The position numbers were made by a program, and so were the translations under genes. Below, piece after piece: positions 33,093 through 36,237 of a stretch of 36,237 nucleotides of DNA. The stretch is from Thiobacillus sp. (GTDB lineage: Bacteria; Pseudomonadota; Gammaproteobacteria; Burkholderiales; Thiobacillaceae), in the NCBI GenBank assembly GCA_024709685.1, contig JANJWF010000130.1:1-36237 (forward strand). The letters are read 5' to 3'. The notes under the pieces are model-generated. The model saw nothing but the letters and a program-made list of their open reading frames with translations. It was not told the origin of the DNA and ran no database searches. Numbering within the stretch: position 1 is the stretch's first letter; each line of letters begins with the position of its first letter.

Positions 33093-36000
33093 GCCATTTC
33101 CGCCTTACCGTGATCGCGTCATCCCTGCTGCTCGCCGCCTGTTCCACCACCGTCGAGGACCACGGAACGATCGGCCAGCTCAAGCAGGTCAAGCTCGATC
33201 TCAAGGACGAGCAGATCGAGGGCGGCATCGAAAAGGCGATGCAGAGCTACCAGAAGTTCCTCGACGACACGCCCGAGACCGCGATGACGCCGGAGGCGAT
33301 CCGGCGCCTCGCCGACCTCAAGCTTGAAAAGGAGTATGGCGTCGCGGAAAATCCCGCCAGGAGAACGGCCCCGTCGGCTGCCGGAAAAATCGACCGCCCG
33401 GCGGGCTTCGACGCCCGACGCCAGGCCGTACCCGCCAACGGTGCGGCGGGTGCGACCCAATCGGCTGCGATCTCCAGGCTCGACAACGAGTCGACGAAAG
33501 ATTTTGAGAAGCGCGCAGCCGCCACGGAAGCGATCAAATCTGCGATCGCCGGCGAGGCGATCGCCACCCCCGAGGGTACCGCGGATCTGCAGAACGCCAA
33601 CGCGGCGCAGGCCATCGTCCTCTACAAGCAGCTGCTCGAGAAATATCCGCTCTATCCGCGCAACGACCAGGTCCTGTACCAGATGTCGCGCGCTTACGAG
33701 GAGCTCGGCGAGGTCGAAGAGGCGATGAGCGTGATGAACCGGATGACCCGGGAGTATCCGACCTCACGTTACAACGACGAAATCCAGTTCCGGCGCGGCG
33801 AGTACTACTTCATGCGCAAGAAGTACCGGGATGCCGAAGATGCCTACAAGACCATCGTCGCGATGGGGGAGCACACGTCCTATTACGAGCTGGCGCTCTA
33901 TAAGCTCGGGTGGGCGTTCTACAAACAGGAGCTCTACGAAGACGGCCTGCACCGCTTTGTCGCATTGCTCGACCACAAGATCAAGACCGGTTACGACTTC
34001 GAAAACTCGAAGGACGAGTTCGAACAGAAACGCATCGAGGACACCTATCGCGTCATCAGCCTGAGCTTCTCGTATCTCGGGGGGCCGGAAGCCGTTGAGG
34101 AATATTTCAGGCAGAACGGCAAGCGCGGCTACGAGGTGAATATCTACAGCAACCTCGGCGAGTACTACCTGGACAAGCGCCGCTATGCCGACGCGGCCTT
34201 GTCGTACAAGACCTTCGTCAAGCTCAATCCGTATCACAAGGTCTCGCCTCACTTCGACATGCGTGTGATCGAGATCTACAAGAAGGGCGGATTCCCGAAG
34301 CTGGTCATCGAGGCCAACAAGGATTTTGCGACCAACTACGGACTCAAGTCGGAATACTGGAAGCACTTCGACGTCAACGCCTATCCGGACGTGCTGGCGC
34401 ACCTGAAGACCAACCTGAAGGAGCTGGCGAACTACTATCACGCCCTCTATCAGGACAAGCAGCACGTCAAGGACAAGGCCGAAAACTTCCGGGAAGCGCG
34501 CCACTGGTATGGCGAATTCCTCGAATCGTTCCCGAAGGACGGCGAAGCGCCGGTCATGAACTACCAGCTGGCCGACCTGCTGCTGGAGAACAAGTCGTAC
34601 GGCGAGGCCGCCGCGGAATACGAGCGTACAGCCTACGGCTATCCTGCGCACGAAAAAGCCGCGGCTGCCGGTTATGCGGCGGTCTATGCCCACCGCGAAA
34701 ATCTGCTGGCGGCACGGGAGTCCGGGCGAGACAAGGTCAAGCGCGAGGTCGTTCGCAGCTCGCTGAGATTTGCCGAGACCTTCCCGCAGCATGAAAAGGC
34801 GGCGCTGGTGATGGGCGCGGCGCTGGAAGACATCTACGCGATGAAGGACTATGCGCTTGCCGTGACCACCGGGCGCAAGATGGTCGCGAATTTCCCCAAT
34901 GCCGAACAGCCGCTGCGCCGTTCGGCCTGGCTGGTGGTGGCCCACTCCTCGTTCGAGCTGAACCAGTTCAAGGACGCCGAGGAAGGATATGTGAGCGTCC
35001 TGCAACTCACCCCGCAGAGCGATGCCTCGCACGCAGAACTGGTTGATAACCTCGCGGCCTCGATCTACAAGCAGGGCGAACAGGCGAACCAGCTCCAGGA
35101 CTACAAGACCGCTGCAGAGCACTTCCTGCGCGTCGGCCAGTCCGCGCCGACCTCGAGGATCCGTCCGGCGGCCGACTACGACGGGGCAACCGCGCTGATC
35201 CAGCTCAAGGACTGGGACCGGGCCGCGGATGTGCTGCTGTCGTTCAGGAAGAACTACCCGGGACACGAACTGCAGCCGGAGGTCACCAAGAAAGTCGCGC
35301 ATGTCTACCAGGAGGCAGGCAGGCCGGCGCTTGCTGCGGCCGAATACGAGCGCATCGAAACCGAGTCGAAGGACGAAGGCATTCGTCGCGAGGCCCTGCA
35401 GGTGGCGGCTGAGCTCTACACCAAGGCAAATGCGCAGGACAAGGCCCTGCAGGTGTATCGCCGCTTCGTGACCTATTTCCCGCACCCGGTCGAGATGGCG
35501 GTGGAGACCCGCAGCAAGATTGCCGAGGTGCTCAAGTCGCGCAACGACACGAAGGCTTATCTCGACGAGCTGAGGCAGATCGTCGAGGCGGATGCCAATG
35601 CCGGGTCGGAACGCACCGACCGTACCCGCTACCTCGGCGCCACGTCGGCACTGGTCCTCACCGAACCGCTTTTTGCCCAGTTCGCCGACATCAAGCTGGT
35701 GCAGCCGTTCGACAAGAGCCTGCAGAAGAAGAAGGCCGCGATGAAGTCCGCCAACGAAGCCTTCGGCAAGCTGGTGAAATACGAAGTGGGCGACGTGACT
35801 GCGGCTGCGACTTACTACATCGCCGAAATCTATTCCAATTTCAGCGACTCGCTCAAGAAATCCGAACGCCCGACCGATCTTAATGAACTGGAGAAGGAGC
35901 AATACGAGGAGGCGATCGATGAGCAGTCCTATCCCTTCGAGGAAAAAGCGATCCAGATCCATGAAAAGAACGTCGATCTGCTGAAGCAGGAGATCTACAA

Positions 36001-36237
36001 CAGCTGGATCGACAAGAGCTTTGTGAGACTCGCGACACTGATGCCTGGACGCTACGCAAAATTCGAGGAAAGCACCGGCTTCATTGCGGCGGTCGACGCG
36101 GCCAGCTATGCGGCACTGACCGATGCGCCGGTGGTGCCCGAACCGGTGGCGGTGCCTGCAGACAGCCCGACGCCATCGGCCGATTCGGCCCCGGCCGCCG
36201 AAACGGCAACACCCGCCGAGACGGTTGCGCCTGCCGA
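33089..36237 (+). CDS. Very large TPR lipoprotein, 3' end beyond the window (partial)
   Basis: The frame is open from the ATG at 33089 to the last base, 1049 full codons, with no stop. The N-terminus has a lipoprotein signal with lipobox LLAAC (Cys18). Many TPR-like helix pairs follow, for example AIVLYKQLLEKYPLYPRND, YYFMRKKYRDAEDAYKTIV and YYLDKRRYADAALSYKTFV, spread over about 190-950. From about residue 1010 it becomes a Pro/Ala/Thr/Glu-rich linker (VVPEPVAVPADSPTPSADS) at the window edge. Its start overlaps the previous stop (ATGA). It is likely an outer- or inner-membrane-anchored scaffold. Related TPR proteins occur in envelope machines with TolQ/TolR-type motors, so motor genes could lie downstream; that is inference. 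Confidence 0.88.
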   Translation, partial: MSHFRLTVIASSLLLAACSTTVEDHGTIGQLKQVKLDLKDEQIEGGIEKAMQSYQKFLDDTPETAMTPEAIRRLADLKLEKEYGVAENPARRTAPSAAGKIDRPAGFDARRQAVPANGAAGATQSAAISRLDNESTKDFEKRAAATEAIKSAIAGEAIATPEGTADLQNANAAQAIVLYKQLLEKYPLYPRNDQVLYQMSRAYEELGEVEEAMSVMNRMTREYPTSRYNDEIQFRRGEYYFMRKKYRDAEDAYKTIVAMGEHTSYYELALYKLGWAFYKQELYEDGLHRFVALLDHKIKTGYDFENSKDEFEQKRIEDTYRVISLSFSYLGGPEAVEEYFRQNGKRGYEVNIYSNLGEYYLDKRRYADAALSYKTFVKLNPYHKVSPHFDMRVIEIYKKGGFPKLVIEANKDFATNYGLKSEYWKHFDVNAYPDVLAHLKTNLKELANYYHALYQDKQHVKDKAENFREARHWYGEFLESFPKDGEAPVMNYQLADLLLENKSYGEAAAEYERTAYGYPAHEKAAAAGYAAVYAHRENLLAARESGRDKVKREVVRSSLRFAETFPQHEKAALVMGAALEDIYAMKDYALAVTTGRKMVANFPNAEQPLRRSAWLVVAHSSFELNQFKDAEEGYVSVLQLTPQSDASHAELVDNLAASIYKQGEQANQLQDYKTAAEHFLRVGQSAPTSRIRPAADYDGATALIQLKDWDRAADVLLSFRKNYPGHELQPEVTKKVAHVYQEAGRPALAAAEYERIETESKDEGIRREALQVAAELYTKANAQDKALQVYRRFVTYFPHPVEMAVETRSKIAEVLKSRNDTKAYLDELRQIVEADANAGSERTDRTRYLGATSALVLTEPLFAQFADIKLVQPFDKSLQKKKAAMKSANEAFGKLVKYEVGDVTAAATYYIAEIYSNFSDSLKKSERPTDLNELEKEQYEEAIDEQSYPFEEKAIQIHEKNVDLLKQEIYNSWIDKSFVRLATLMPGRYAKFEESTGFIAAVDAASYAALTDAPVVPEPVAVPADSPTPSADSAPAAETATPAETVAPA

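Noticed and set aside
33764-35962. A 732-codon minus-strand frame at the end of the window
   Set aside because: It is antisense to the large TPR lipoprotein, which has a lipobox, repeats and operon coupling. The minus frame has no ribosome-binding site or recognisable domain.
1-36237. Mobile elements, prophage genes, CRISPR arrays and toxin-antitoxin pairs
   Set aside because: I looked for repeats, transposase or integrase motifs and small paired genes and found none. The tRNAs at 5012-5216 show no attachment-site duplication nearby.

Overview
The window is a GC-rich bacterial chromosome segment with dense, tightly packed housekeeping operons. Gene order and protein types point to a betaproteobacterium, most likely of the Nitrosomonadales/Thiobacillaceae kind. 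The evidence is the tig-clpP-clpX-lon-hupB-tRNA-ppiD order, the gloB/yafS-rnhA-dnaQ block, a FabI-type enoyl reductase and a periplasmic rhodanese. This placement is inference, because no rRNA is present. I see no phage, insertion sequence, transposase or CRISPR array.

Layout. Positions 1-4529 hold the protein-folding and proteolysis block: the end of trigger factor, ClpP, ClpX and Lon, with a heat-shock-type promoter before lon. Positions 4552-5250 hold hupB with its own promoter and a 5' stem-loop, then tRNA-Val(UAC) and tRNA-Asp(GUC). ppiD (periplasmic folding) and the convergent fabI follow, separated by a two-way terminator. Positions 8196-14905 are one operon for a peptide-type ABC importer (binding protein, two permeases, double ATPase), each gene overlapping the next, plus a 65-residue membrane protein. 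Positions 14958-19351 hold mltD and gloB on the minus strand and a yafS-like methyltransferase, rnhA and dnaQ on the plus strand, in the same arrangement as in enterobacteria. dnaQ is translationally coupled to a periplasmic binding protein and a membrane GGDEF-EAL protein (19348-22394). A small metal chaperone, a lone flgM with a sigma-28-like promoter, a DUF1015 protein and mfd are on the minus strand (22422-27764). ppa and a YfcE-like phosphoesterase are on the plus strand.

The accessory part is 29063-36237. A minus-strand operon encodes a small secreted protein ending in Cys-Asn and a secreted rhodanese carrying an extra CPPFC motif. Upstream lies what looks like a complete sigma-54 control region: a -24/-12 promoter, an IHF-like site and two TGTCA inverted repeats at enhancer distance. 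About 695 bp without a convincing gene separates this from a plus-strand operon of envelope proteins: a small periplasmic protein, a TPR/coiled-coil protein and a very large TPR lipoprotein that runs off the window end. These two units are the best candidates for little-described biology. The large lipoprotein frame is open from 33089 to the last base.
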